A DNA stretch of 42,975 bases, from contig DATJSH010000105.1 of assembly GCA_035504235.1 (NCBI GenBank), positions 1-42,975 on the forward strand. Direction: 5' to 3'. The number at the start of each line of letters is the position of its first letter. Positions within the stretch are counted from its first letter, which is position 1. Both the position numbers and the translations under genes were made by a program. Below, in pieces: positions 23,499 to 33,475 of this stretch. The notes under the pieces were generated by a model that did no database searches, was not told where the DNA came from, and was given only the letters and a program-made list of their open reading frames with translations. Origin of the DNA: DATARH01 sp035504235 (GTDB taxonomy: Bacteria; Pseudomonadota; Alphaproteobacteria; ATCC43930; CGMCC-115725).

Positions 23499-23843
23499 GT
23501 GCGCTCCACCCGAATAATCCTCCCGGTCGTGGCGCTGTTGCTCGGCGCGGCGCTGGCCTCGGCGCGGCCGCCCGAAGGCGCGCCGGCCGACCCGGCGCTG
23601 CACGACTGGTTCCAGTCGCTAAAACTCCCAGGGACGCCGTTCTCATGCTGCTCGATGGCGGATTGCCGGCCGACGGATTATCGCCTGGGCCAGAGCGGCT
23701 ACGAGGCGTTCCTCGACGACAAATGGGTGCCGGTGCCGCAAGAAAAGGTGCTGGTCGGCTACAGCAATCCGGTGGGTCGCGCCGTGGTCTGCCGGACGCC
23801 GAACGGCACCATTCTCTGCTTTGTGCCGGCGAGCGAGACCTGA
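23499..23843 (+). CDS. Secreted Cys-containing protein
   Basis: 114 residues, GTG start. An N-terminal signal peptide (TRIILPVVALLLGAALASA) is followed by a mature domain with FSCCSMADCRP and two later cysteines (VVCRT, ILCFVP). Proteins with this CCS-x-x-DC pattern are widespread in alphaproteobacteria and have no named role. It sits between the cupin and RidA genes on the same strand; co-transcription is possible but not shown. Confidence 0.65.
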   Translation: MRSTRIILPVVALLLGAALASARPPEGAPADPALHDWFQSLKLPGTPFSCCSMADCRPTDYRLGQSGYEAFLDDKWVPVPQEKVLVGYSNPVGRAVVCRTPNGTILCFVPASET

Positions 23844-23912
23844 ACTTTCTTCCCTTGGCGTGCCGGATTGGGCCAAACTGCGCGCCCTTTTCATCCCCAG
23901 GGGAGGACACTC

Positions 23913-24275
23913 ATGGCCATCCGCCGCATCGACGTCACCCAGCCGCCGGGACCGCGCATGAGCCGCGCCGTCGTTAACGGCGACATGGTCTATCTCGCCG
24001 GTCTCACCGCCAGCGACAACAGTCAGGACATTCAGGGCCAGACCCGGCAGATCCTCGAAAAGATCGACCACTATCTGCGCGAAGCCGGGACCAGCAAATC
24101 GAACCTCTTGACCGCCAACCTGTGGATCAAGGACATGGCGATGTTCTCGCAGATGAACGCGGTGTGGAACGATTGGGTCGATCCCGCCAACCCGCCCTGC
24201 CGCGCCTGCGTGCGCGCCGACATGGCGCGGCCGGAGGTGCTGGTCGAGATCATGGTGACGGCGGCTAAGGGCTAG
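23913..24275 (+). CDS. RidA family protein
   Basis: 120 residues of the RidA/YjgF/UK114 family, which forms trimers that deaminate reactive enamines and imines. The substrate-binding Arg falls in NPPCRACVRAD (R97, possibly R101), followed by E112 in VLVEIMVTA. AGGGGAGGA precedes ATG 23913; the frame's longer upstream part is not needed. It is monocistronic or part of a weak cluster with the secreted protein gene. Confidence 0.83.
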   Translation: MAIRRIDVTQPPGPRMSRAVVNGDMVYLAGLTASDNSQDIQGQTRQILEKIDHYLREAGTSKSNLLTANLWIKDMAMFSQMNAVWNDWVDPANPPCRACVRADMARPEVLVEIMVTAAKG

Positions 24276-24293
24276 CCTGAATACAAATTTCAT

Positions 24294-24371
24294 CGTCTCC
24301 CCCGCGCAAGCGAGGGCCCAGGGCAATCGTCTCGTCACCGGCCCTGGGTTCCCTCTTTCGCGGGAAAGACG
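24294..24371. repeat. REP-like long imperfect palindrome, cgtctcccccgcg type
   Basis: Outer arms CGTCTCCCCCGCG (24294-24306) and CGCGGGAAAGACG (24359-24371) pair with two mismatches. Inner arms GGGCCCAGGG and CCCTGGGTTCCC also pair. The element ends three bases before the CoA-transferase start and contributes its leader. Confidence 0.72.
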
Positions 24372-24373
24372 AG

Positions 24374-25621
24374 TTGGATGTGGATGTGACGGAAGCACAG
24401 CAAGAAACCTGGTTGGGGCCGCTCGCGGGGCTCAGGGTTATCGACCTGACGCGCGTGCTGGCCGGGCCGTTCGCGACGCAGAGCCTCGGCGATCTCGGCG
24501 CCGAGGTCTTGAAGATCGAGCCGCCCGGCACTGGCGACGAGACGCGGCATTTCCCGCCATTTCTCGATGGCGAGAGCCATTATTTTCTCGGCATCAACCG
24601 CAACAAGAAGAGCCTCGTCGTCGATCTGCAGCAGGCGCAAGGCAAGGAGATCCTGCGCCGCCTCGTCGTCAAGTCCGATATCCTGGTCGAGAACTACCGG
24701 CCGGGCGTCATGGACAGGCTCGGCCTCGGCTACAAGACGTTGGCCGAGATCAATCCCGGCCTCATCTACTGCGCGATCAGCGGCTTCGGCCTCTCCGGGC
24801 CGCTGCGCGACAAGCCCAGCTTCGACATCGTGACCCAGGCGCTCTCCGGCGCGCTCAGCATCAATGGCGAGCGCGGGCATATGCCGGTGAAGCTCGGCAT
24901 TCCCTTGGGCGACATGGTGGGCGGCGTCTTTGGGCCACAGGCGATCCTCGCCGCGCTGCACGAACGGCACCGAACCGGCAAGGGCAGGCTGATCGACATC
25001 AGCCTCTATGACGGGCTGATCGGCATGCTCGGCTATTTCGCCCAGCTTGCCTTCATCACCGGCGAGGACCCGCCGCCGATGGGGTCGAGCCACCCGAATA
25101 TCGTGCCCTATGGCAGCTTTCCCGCCTCCGACGGGTCGATTATCATCGCCGTCCTGTCTGAGCGCTTCTGGGGCAATCTGTGCACCGCGCTGGAGCGGCC
25201 CGACCTCGCCGCCGATCCGCGCTTTGCCAACCCGACCGGCCGGCGCGACCATCGCGGCGAATTGGACGCGGCAATCGCCGAAGTTACCCGCACGCGAACC
25301 GTCGCCGACTGGGAAAGGCGCCTGCAAGAAGCCGACGTCCCGCATTCGCCGGTGCTCGGCGTGACGGCGGCGCTGTCGAGCCCGCATGCGCTCGCCCGGG
25401 AAATGGTGGTCGAGGTCGACCATGCATCGCTCGGGCCGTTGAAGGTTGTTGGGCGGCCGGTGAAGTTTCCCGGCGCCGCGCAGCCAGCGGTCACCGCGCC
25501 GCCGACCTTTGGCCAACATACCGCCGCCGTCCTGCGCAATGAGCTCGGCTACAGCGAGGGGGAAATCGAAGCGCTGCGCCGGGCCGGGATTATCGACCGG
25601 GCGCGTACCGATAACCGCTAA
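24374..25621 (+). CDS. CaiB/BaiF CoA-transferase (family III)
   Basis: About 415 residues of the CaiB/BaiF family, which moves CoA between carboxylic acids via a catalytic Asp (here D151 in KPSFDIVTQALSG, counted from 24374). Standard segments are GLRVIDLTRVLAGPF at the start, NKKSLVVDL, YRPGVMDRLGLGY and SGFGLSGPL. The acid substrate is unknown. The start is uncertain: TTG 24374, or GTG 24380 or 24386. The leader lies inside a REP-like palindrome. A second family member starts at 42521. Confidence 0.85.
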   Translation: MDVDVTEAQQETWLGPLAGLRVIDLTRVLAGPFATQSLGDLGAEVLKIEPPGTGDETRHFPPFLDGESHYFLGINRNKKSLVVDLQQAQGKEILRRLVVKSDILVENYRPGVMDRLGLGYKTLAEINPGLIYCAISGFGLSGPLRDKPSFDIVTQALSGALSINGERGHMPVKLGIPLGDMVGGVFGPQAILAALHERHRTGKGRLIDISLYDGLIGMLGYFAQLAFITGEDPPPMGSSHPNIVPYGSFPASDGSIIIAVLSERFWGNLCTALERPDLAADPRFANPTGRRDHRGELDAAIAEVTRTRTVADWERRLQEADVPHSPVLGVTAALSSPHALAREMVVEVDHASLGPLKVVGRPVKFPGAAQPAVTAPPTFGQHTAAVLRNELGYSEGEIEALRRAGIIDRARTDNR

Positions 25622-25698
25622 GTTGTGCCGGCGATACTGTCACGAAATCGTAACGTGTCGAAACAGGTTGTGCGGAATCGTACATTGTCTGCCCGGTA

Positions 25699-25929
25699 AT
25701 GGTCGATTTACGATCAACTATGGCCAGCGCTGCCCGAAAATTAGGCGATCGCGGAGAATTGACCTCCGGAGATAAATCCGGCCCGGTGCGTGCCGACCTT
25801 GTCAACAGCGGCCGCGACACCAGGATCACGTTAAGCGACGGCTCCACGATCGTGTTGAAAGGCGTGACACAGTTGGAAGCGGTGTTTTTTGCCGGATATC
25901 GTTCTGCTGCGATCATGGACGCCCGGTAG
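25699..25929 (+). CDS. Small hypothetical protein with RTX-like segment
   Basis: 76 residues beginning MVDLRSTM. The later part, ITLSDGSTIVLKGVTQLEAV, resembles the DG-T-x-x-L-x-GV pattern seen near the end of calcium-binding haemolysin-type proteins. No signal peptide or ribosome-binding site is clear. It could be a short standalone protein or the remnant of a larger RTX-like gene. Confidence 0.5.
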   Translation: MVDLRSTMASAARKLGDRGELTSGDKSGPVRADLVNSGRDTRITLSDGSTIVLKGVTQLEAVFFAGYRSAAIMDAR

Positions 25930-25971
25930 CGGCGTCGCACGCGACGCCGCCGCCTAAACAAGCTCCCCGTG

Positions 25972-26541
25972 TTACGGGTGTTTGAAGCGGCCGATCAGCC
26001 CGGCCGAGCCCTTTACATGGTCCTTGAGCGCCGGGACGAGCTCCTCGCGGGTCAGGCCCGGCGGCAAAGCCTTCGGGTCGAGATCCGTGGCGATCAGGGT
26101 AAACGTGAAGTGGTGCCAGTTGACATTGGGTGGCGGACACGGCCCGGCATAGACCGCCATGTTCATCGTGCTCTTGCCGCCGACGAACTTGTCGGAAGGC
26201 TGGCTGAGCTCACCCTCGGCGAATCCGCTCACTGAAGCCGGGATGCCGTAAATCACCATATGCGATATGCCCTGCGGAGGACGGGCTTCGGGGTCGGACA
26301 TCAGCAGCACGAAGCTTTTCGTTCCATCCGGCGCGTTCGACCACGCGAATGGCGGCGACACGTTCTGCCCGACGCAGTTGGGGCTGTCCTTGCGATCGCC
26401 GGCGTTCTTGACCTGCAACTCGCCACCGTCCTGAAACGCCGGGGAGGTCAAGGTAAAGACGGCGGCGGCATGGGCGCCGTCGCTCATCGCGGTCACCAGC
26501 GCGATGCCGGCGATCGCCAGGCCGGCCAGCATGTTTCGCAT
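25972..26541 (-). CDS. YbhB/YbcL (PEBP) family protein, secreted
   Basis: 189 residues with a signal peptide (MRNMLAGLAIAGIALVTAMS, cleavage near HAA) and the PEBP ligand-site motifs: NVSPPFAWSN, SDPEARPPQGISHMVIYGIP and GPCPPPNVNWHHFTF. Periplasmic members bind phosphate-like or lipid ligands, and no function is proven for the bacterial branch. Cysteines in SPNC and GPC may form a disulfide. It lies 72 bases downstream of the LLM oxidoreductase gene on the same strand. Confidence 0.85.
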   Translation of the reverse strand: MRNMLAGLAIAGIALVTAMSDGAHAAAVFTLTSPAFQDGGELQVKNAGDRKDSPNCVGQNVSPPFAWSNAPDGTKSFVLLMSDPEARPPQGISHMVIYGIPASVSGFAEGELSQPSDKFVGGKSTMNMAVYAGPCPPPNVNWHHFTFTLIATDLDPKALPPGLTREELVPALKDHVKGSAGLIGRFKHP

Positions 26542-26613
26542 CGCGGGCTCCTCCTTAGTCTTGTTCGGGAAGGTGCTGCGTTTGCCGCGCTCGGGAGTAC
26601 AAGCGCGGGGCCG

Positions 26614-27876
26614 TTACTCCCCCGCGTGCATCGGCGCGAAAGCCGGGAGTTCGGCGCGCTCGCCCCGACCCATCGGCACCGGCCACCAAGGGTCCTCCCA
26701 TTCGGAATGGATGTGGCTGAGGCGCGGCAGCACCCGCTCGGCAAAGAGCTTGGTGTTGTACTTGGCGAGGTCCTTGTTCATGTTGCCGAACTGCAAAAGC
26801 ATCATCAGGTGACCGACATTGAGACTGGTGGCCACGGTCGTCAGCTGTTCTACAACCTCGTCCGGCGAGCCGACGATCACGTATCCGCGATCGACGATGT
26901 CTTCCATGCTGGTGGTCGCGCGCGCCGCCTGGCGGGCGCTGAGGCTGGCGGCGCGGCCGATCTGGCCGGTGATGCCGGCGCGCTGGGTCGCCTCGGTGAT
27001 ATAGCCGGGCGGCATCGCCCATTTCGGGTCGACGCGCAGGCAGCGGCCGTAGAAATATTCGGCCGGCTCGGCATAAAGCTGCATCGCCTGTTCGCGCGTC
27101 TCCGCGACACCGACAAACTGCAAAAAACCGGCACGATAGGGGTTGCTATCCTTGCCGAGCCGCTGCATCTCGTCCCAGAACCCGGTCATCGTCGCCTGGC
27201 CGTCCTTGTAGCCGAAGTACGACAGGTAGGCGTAGACGTAATCCATCTTCGCGCACCACTGCCAGGTCTCGACCGAGCCGCCGCCGGGGATCCACACGGG
27301 CGGGTGCGGCCGCTGAATCGGGCGCGGCCAGATGTTGACATAGCGCTGTTGGTTGAAGCGGCCGTTGAAGGCGAAGGTGTCCTTCTCCTGCCACGCCTTC
27401 ATCACCAGGTCGTGCGCCTCGAGATAGCGCTCGCGCAGCGTCGACGGGTTCTGGCCGTAGGCGAAACAGGTGTCCATCGGTGTGCCGACCGGGAAGCCGG
27501 CGATCAGCCGCCCGCCCGAGATGCAGTCGATCATTGCGAATTCTTCCGCCACGCGGGTGGGCGGGTTGTAGAGCGCGAGCGAATTCCCCATCACGCAGAT
27601 CGCCGTGTCGGTCGTGCGCCGGGCGAGCGAGGAGGCGATCAGGTTGGGCGAGGGCATCAGCCCATAGCCGTTCGAATGATGCTCGTTGACGCAGACCGCG
27701 TCGAACCCGCACTCGGCGGCGAACTCCAGCTCGTCCATGAAGTCGTTGTACATGTGATGCGCGCGGCGCGGATCGAACAGCGACGAATGGATGTCGACCC
27801 ACACCGAGGGGTGCTTCTCGCGGAAATCGTCCGGCAGCTCGGTATAGGGCATCAGGTGGAACCACATCAGCTTCAT
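26614..27876 (-). CDS. LLM-class flavin-dependent oxidoreductase
   Basis: This 420-residue luciferase-like monooxygenase of the bacterial LLM class has a TIM barrel with the family signatures VCVNEHHSNGYG (residues ~62-73), AEEFAMIDCISGGRLIAGF and PPVWIPGGGS. It uses reduced flavin (FMN or F420-like) to oxidise an organic substrate, such as a long alkane, alkanesulfonate or xenobiotic; the substrate is unknown. ATG 27876 follows GGAGGA. No reductase partner is adjacent. Confidence 0.85.
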   Translation of the reverse strand: MKLMWFHLMPYTELPDDFREKHPSVWVDIHSSLFDPRRAHHMYNDFMDELEFAAECGFDAVCVNEHHSNGYGLMPSPNLIASSLARRTTDTAICVMGNSLALYNPPTRVAEEFAMIDCISGGRLIAGFPVGTPMDTCFAYGQNPSTLRERYLEAHDLVMKAWQEKDTFAFNGRFNQQRYVNIWPRPIQRPHPPVWIPGGGSVETWQWCAKMDYVYAYLSYFGYKDGQATMTGFWDEMQRLGKDSNPYRAGFLQFVGVAETREQAMQLYAEPAEYFYGRCLRVDPKWAMPPGYITEATQRAGITGQIGRAASLSARQAARATTSMEDIVDRGYVIVGSPDEVVEQLTTVATSLNVGHLMMLLQFGNMNKDLAKYNTKLFAERVLPRLSHIHSEWEDPWWPVPMGRGERAELPAFAPMHAGE

Positions 27877-28150
27877 GGGATGTCCTCCGGGCGCGTGCCG
27901 ACGGGGAGAATAAAAGCGCTGGCGGGAAAAGCGTAGTGTATTCCATCCTTTGCCGCGCTCGTCACGACCGGGCGGCTCGCCGTTTGCGGCCTATCGCGTT
28001 AAGGTTTAACGATTGCGATGGCCGTCGCACCAAACAGGGCACAGAACTCGTCCTGAGCATGCCAGGTAATCGGCAGTACTTGCCTGTGGAAAAACTTGTT
28101 CGGAACAGGTAGATGTGACGCTGCCTTTGGGGGGCCAGGGGAGAGAGTTG

Positions 28151-29584
28151 TTGCGGCTTACGAAATTTGCGTTGCTGTTTGCAGCGTTGCTGCTGGCTGG
28201 GTGCGCTTCCCAACGAGCCCCATTACCGGCCGCTCCAATGCCGCAGGTAGGCCCCGGCATCCACGGCATCGACATGGCGACCGATTCCAGCGATGTCGCC
28301 GGCGAACTGCAGGGCCGGCCTTGGCTTCATTTCGTCGCGCGCTACTACCGCGACCCCAGCTCGCGCTGGCCGGCACTGTCGCCGGCCGAGGCGCAACGCC
28401 TTACGGCCGCCGGGGTGAAGATCGTCACCGTGTGGGAGTGGCATTCGACCAACCCGGTCTACTTCACCTATGCCTCCGGCTACACCGACGCGCTGGCCGC
28501 CTATCGCCAGGCGCGGGCAGTCGGCCAGCCGCCGGGTAGCGCGATCTACTTTGCGGTCGATTTCAACGCGCGCGGCGGGGCGCTGTACCAGGTCGACCAG
28601 TATTTCCGCGGCGTCAACGCGGGTCTTGCCGCGGCTGGAGGCGGGCGTTCCCCTTACCAGATCGGGGTTTACGGCTCCGGTGCGGTGTGCGCCGCGATCA
28701 AGGGCGAGCGCCTGGCGCAGTACGCCTGGCTGTCCGGCTCGACATCGTGGGATGGCTCTGCCGGCTACACCGCCTGGAACATCAAGCAAGCGCCGGCTGG
28801 CGAGCGCTTTGGCAATCTGACGTTCAGCCACGATGCAAACGAAGCGACTGCCGATTACGGGGGATTCCAACTGGGCACCGCCTATGCCGAAAACACGAGT
28901 CCGGCGAGCATCGCGGTGACGGCCGCGGCGCAGGCGCCGGTGGCGGCGGCGACGCTGGTCAACAGCGCGGTTTCGGCTGTCGTGCCGAAATCCGCGGCCG
29001 CCGCGCCGCCGCCCCCACCAGTCGAAGCGGCGGTCGCGCCGCGTCCAACGCTCAGTGCTCGCGTGATAGCGACCGCCGCGCCCATGCCACCACCCGCGCC
29101 ACCGGCTCACCCGTCCGCCCTCGCCGCGTTGAACCCGATCGGGTCCGCCGAGGCCGCTACGGCGCGACCAGCTGATGCCGGGGTGATGGACCTTGCCGCG
29201 CTGGAGGCAGGGCCCGCCCGTCGGATGACCGCCGAACCGGAAACGCGGACACCAGAGCATATGACAAGACGGGAAGAGGAATCGCGCGCGAGGAGCCCCG
29301 CTCATGCCGCAAAAGCATTGGCCGGGTCAAAGCGGAGGGATTACGCTATATCCACCAGCAGACATGTCGCGGCCATCGCGCCGCACCATCCGGGAGGTTC
29401 TTCTCATGCCGAACTTCACGAGCGAGGACGTCAATTATCTGAGCCACGGCGAGCGGAAGATCATGGCTCGCATCTTCAAGCCGGAAGGGGCGGGACCGTT
29501 CCCGTGCTTCATCGATCTGCACGGCGGAGCGTGGAACAACGGGGACCTGAACGATCGCACGGGACTCGGCCAGTATCTGGCTGA
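28151..29584 (+). CDS. DUF1906 (glycoside hydrolase-like) lipoprotein with Pro-rich tail
   Basis: About 477 residues. TTG at 28151 follows GGGGAGAG and gives the signal MRLTKFALLFAALLLAGC with a lipobox, so the protein is lipid-anchored; GTG 28115 would add a poor leader. Residues ~40-250 form the DUF1906 (Rv2525c-like) barrel, with GIHGIDMATDSSD, TVWEWHS, IYFAVDFNA and IGVYGSGAVC. A Pro/Ala-rich tail follows. The last 60 residues read out of frame into the esterase gene (179-base overlap), so the true C-terminus may be shorter or a frameshift is present. Cell-wall glycan binding or cleavage is possible. Confidence 0.72.
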   Translation: MRLTKFALLFAALLLAGCASQRAPLPAAPMPQVGPGIHGIDMATDSSDVAGELQGRPWLHFVARYYRDPSSRWPALSPAEAQRLTAAGVKIVTVWEWHSTNPVYFTYASGYTDALAAYRQARAVGQPPGSAIYFAVDFNARGGALYQVDQYFRGVNAGLAAAGGGRSPYQIGVYGSGAVCAAIKGERLAQYAWLSGSTSWDGSAGYTAWNIKQAPAGERFGNLTFSHDANEATADYGGFQLGTAYAENTSPASIAVTAAAQAPVAAATLVNSAVSAVVPKSAAAAPPPPPVEAAVAPRPTLSARVIATAAPMPPPAPPAHPSALAALNPIGSAEAATARPADAGVMDLAALEAGPARRMTAEPETRTPEHMTRREEESRARSPAHAAKALAGSKRRDYAISTSRHVAAIAPHHPGGSSHAELHERGRQLSEPRRAEDHGSHLQAGRGGTVPVLHRSARRSVEQRGPERSHGTRPVSG

Positions 29585-30242
29585 GCGCGGCGTTGTGATG
29601 CCGACGCTCAATTTCCGGCACGGCGCCGATGGTTATCCGACGACCCTTGCCGACATCAATTACGGAATCCGCTGGGTCAAGGCGCACGCCAAGGAGCTGA
29701 AGATCGACCCGAACCGCGTGGCGATCGGCGGTGCGTCGAGCGGCGGCCATCTGGCGATGCTGGTCGCGATGCGGCCGAACGACCCGCGCTACAAGGCGAT
29801 CCCCTGCCAGGGCTGTGACGATCCGAGCGTGCGCGGCGTTTTCATGCTGTGGCCGGTCATCAATCCGCTGTCGCGCTACAAGCACGCGAAGCGCCTTGTC
29901 GCCGCCGGCGATCCGCCGGGCTGGGCCGTCGGCATGGACCAGAAGCACGAGACCTACTGGCACGACGAAGCCGGGATGGCCGAAGGCAACCCGATGCTGG
30001 TCCTCGAGCGCGGCGAGAAAGTGGTGATGCCGCCGGCCGTCTGGCTGCAAGGCCGTCCCGACAATACGCACGACTATCACGACCCCGATTCGGACTTCGC
30101 CGGCAACGAGCCCGAGCGTTTCGTCTCGAACTACCGCAAGGCGGGCGGCGATATCGAGATCGCCTATTTCGATAACGCCGCGCGGAACACCGACGTAACG
30201 CACGCGCCAGTGCATACCTTTATGCAGAAGCACGTCGGCTAA
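29406..30242 (+). CDS. Alpha/beta hydrolase (HSL-like esterase)
   Basis: 278 residues with the hormone-sensitive-lipase-type motifs: HGGAWNNGD (HGG at 39-41, oxyanion hole) and GGASSGGH (nucleophile S111). It probably hydrolyses a small carboxylic ester; the partner Asp and His lie in the C-terminal half. ATG 29406 has GGGAGG upstream. It starts inside the end of the DUF1906 frame. A terminator follows 15 bases after its stop. Confidence 0.85.
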   Translation: MPNFTSEDVNYLSHGERKIMARIFKPEGAGPFPCFIDLHGGAWNNGDLNDRTGLGQYLAERGVVMPTLNFRHGADGYPTTLADINYGIRWVKAHAKELKIDPNRVAIGGASSGGHLAMLVAMRPNDPRYKAIPCQGCDDPSVRGVFMLWPVINPLSRYKHAKRLVAAGDPPGWAVGMDQKHETYWHDEAGMAEGNPMLVLERGEKVVMPPAVWLQGRPDNTHDYHDPDSDFAGNEPERFVSNYRKAGGDIEIAYFDNAARNTDVTHAPVHTFMQKHVG

Positions 30243-30256
30243 GTCCGGAGTGTTGA

Positions 30257-30308
30257 GCCAGCCCGTCCAACCCGCTATCAAGCGGGTCGGGCGGGCTTTC
30301 TATTTTTT
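30257..30308 (+). terminator. Rho-independent terminator
   Basis: The stem AGCCCG..AACCCGC / GCGGGT..CGGGCT (30260-30297) has a TATCAA loop and is followed by TTCTATTTTTT. It ends the esterase transcript before the PurM-like gene. Confidence 0.85.
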
Positions 30309-30322
30309 AAGGCACCGGAATC

Positions 30323-31399
30323 TTGGCCGCGCGCAACATCGGCGAAAACCAGCACAAGGCGGCCGGCGTCGACATCGTCGAGGCCGATGCGGGGCTCAAC
30401 AACATCGTCTCGCGCATCCTCGGCACTTGGCCGAAATCGGGCTTTGGCGCGGTGCAGCTGCCGATCGGCTATTTTGCCAATGTCATCGATATCGGCGGCA
30501 CGGGCCTCGCGATCACCACTGATGGCGTCGGCTCAAAGGCGATGATCGCCGACATGATGCGGAAGTACGATACGATTGGCATCGACTGCATCGCAATGAA
30601 CGTCAACGACCTTTTGTGCGTCGGCGCACGGCCGGTGTCGCTGGTCGATTACATCGCGGTCGAGAAGGCCGACGCGGCGATGATCGACGGCATCGCCATA
30701 GGCCTTGCCGAGGGCGCGCGGCAATCGAACATCTCGATCATCGGCGGGGAAATCTCGCAATTGCGCGATGTGGTACGCGGCTTCGACCTGGTCGGCACCG
30801 CAGTCGGCACGGTGCCGCTCGACCGCATCCTGGTCGGGTGCGACTTGGAACCGGGCGACCGGGTGATCGGCATCCCGTCGAGCGGGATCCACTCCAACGG
30901 CATGACGCTGACACGGCGGGTCTTTTTCGAGCAGGCCGGCGCCAAGGTCGAGACGCAATTCGCCGAGCTCGGCTGCACGCTCGGCGAGGAATTGTTACGG
31001 CCGACGATGATTTACGTGCGGGAGGTTCTCGATGTTCTGGATGAAATATCGTCGGTTAAGGCGCTGAGTCACATAACGGGGGACGGCTTGCTCAATGTGC
31101 CGCGGGTCGCGGCCGAAATTGGTTTCGTGATCGACGATCTGCCCGCACCGCCGCCGCTCTTCGAGCTTATCGAGAAGCTCGGCGGAGTCAGCCGCGCCGA
31201 GATGTTCGAGGTCTACAACATGGGTGTCGGTTTTTGTGTCGTCGTTGGCGAGGCCGATGCCGACAGGACGGTCGCGATCCTCGCCCGGCATGGGCGCAAG
31301 GCGTCGGTGATCGGCCACGCCGTCGCCGATCCGACGCGCTCCGTGCAACTGCCGCGCGAAAAGCTGGTCGGCACGGGCAAGAAGTTCCGCCCGGCATGA
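30323..31399 (+). CDS. PurM-like AIR synthase homologue (archaeal-type)
   Basis: 358 residues of the PurM fold, which in purine synthesis closes the imidazole ring of FGAM to AIR using ATP. Family marks are TTDGVGSK (65-72), GIDCIAMNVNDLLCVGARP and SSGIHSNGMTL. Several of these are worded as in archaeal PurM rather than typical proteobacterial enzymes. The glycine loop HITGGG reads HITGDG (250-255), a Gly-to-Asp change. No purN or other purine gene is near. TTG 30323 is the only usable start. Its stop overlaps (ATGA) the HPt gene. It may be an accessory enzyme rather than the housekeeping PurM. Confidence 0.8.
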   Translation: MAARNIGENQHKAAGVDIVEADAGLNNIVSRILGTWPKSGFGAVQLPIGYFANVIDIGGTGLAITTDGVGSKAMIADMMRKYDTIGIDCIAMNVNDLLCVGARPVSLVDYIAVEKADAAMIDGIAIGLAEGARQSNISIIGGEISQLRDVVRGFDLVGTAVGTVPLDRILVGCDLEPGDRVIGIPSSGIHSNGMTLTRRVFFEQAGAKVETQFAELGCTLGEELLRPTMIYVREVLDVLDEISSVKALSHITGDGLLNVPRVAAEIGFVIDDLPAPPPLFELIEKLGGVSRAEMFEVYNMGVGFCVVVGEADADRTVAILARHGRKASVIGHAVADPTRSVQLPREKLVGTGKKFRPA

Positions 31400-31728
31400 G
31401 CCAGGTCCTCGACGCCGAGGTGCTCGACGTGCTGATCGAGGCGATCGGCGATGACGCCGCGCGCGGCGTCATCGCCTTGTTTCTCGACGAATGCCGCGAG
31501 CTTACCGCGGCGATCGCCGCACCGGGCGCGGCCCCGGTGGCGATCGGTCGCGCCGCGCATTCGCTCAAAAGCAGCAGCGGGCAATTGGGCGCGACCGCCC
31601 TGTCCGAAGCCGCACTGGCGGTCGAAACCGCCGCCAGCACCGGCGCGCCGGAATTGCCGCAATTCATCGCGGGGCTAAGCGCGTGCGCATCAACAACGCG
31701 GGAAGCGCTCGCGGCGCGCCTTAAATAA
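31396..31728 (+). CDS. Stand-alone HPt phosphotransfer protein (LuxU-like)
   Basis: 110 residues forming one HPt four-helix bundle, with the phosphorylatable H55 in AHSLKSSSGQLG, the standard HxxKSSSxxLG pattern. It should pass phosphate between a hybrid kinase receiver and a response regulator. The start overlaps the PurM-like stop (ATGA), so translation is coupled. The nearby hybrid kinase (33476) and sigma54 regulator (31823) are natural partners. Confidence 0.85.
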   Translation: MSQVLDAEVLDVLIEAIGDDAARGVIALFLDECRELTAAIAAPGAAPVAIGRAAHSLKSSSGQLGATALSEAALAVETAASTGAPELPQFIAGLSACASTTREALAARLK

Positions 31729-31786
31729 GAACCGCTCCGGCGAGGCCAGAGCCCGTCTACCCGCTCTTCGTGCGTGTGAAGCGGGG

Positions 31787-31806
31787 CCCCGGCCCCTGCG
31801 CCGGGG
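31787..31806. terminator. Possible bidirectional terminator hairpin
   Basis: CCCCGGC (31787-31793) pairs with GCCGGGG (31800-31806) between the convergent HPt and response-regulator genes. There is no T-run, so this is a weak call. Confidence 0.35.
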
Positions 31807-31822
31807 TGGTACTCGAGGGAGT

Positions 31823-33247
<1,425 letters not shown>

Positions 33248-33475
33248 GCTGTCTCCAACTGAGCCTGCAACGATAGTTTTGTTTGGTTTCTAATGACTGA
33301 ACGCGCGCGACGATACCAATATAGGACCGGCGGTCAGTTGCCGAAACGCAGCACCCTCCGGCAAATTTAGCTTAAAAGTAACCTTGTGCGATGAGCCTCT
33401 TCTTCTCTTCTAACAGGTTTTGAAAAGGGCGCTCGCCTGAGCAATCCTGGGGAACACGACGAGGCGCGGTACGAC
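33248..33475. promoter_or_regulatory. Divergent promoter region of the phosphorelay genes
   Basis: 228 bases between the response-regulator and kinase starts. A short inverted repeat GACCG-G-CGGTC lies at 33325-33335 and might be an operator. I do not see a TGGCAC-N5-TTGC sigma54 promoter. Confidence 0.35.

Noticed and set aside
27990..28015. gcgttaaggtttaacg between the LLM and DUF1906 genes as a CtrA site
   Set aside because: The half-sites are too close together for the TTAA-N7-TTAA consensus.
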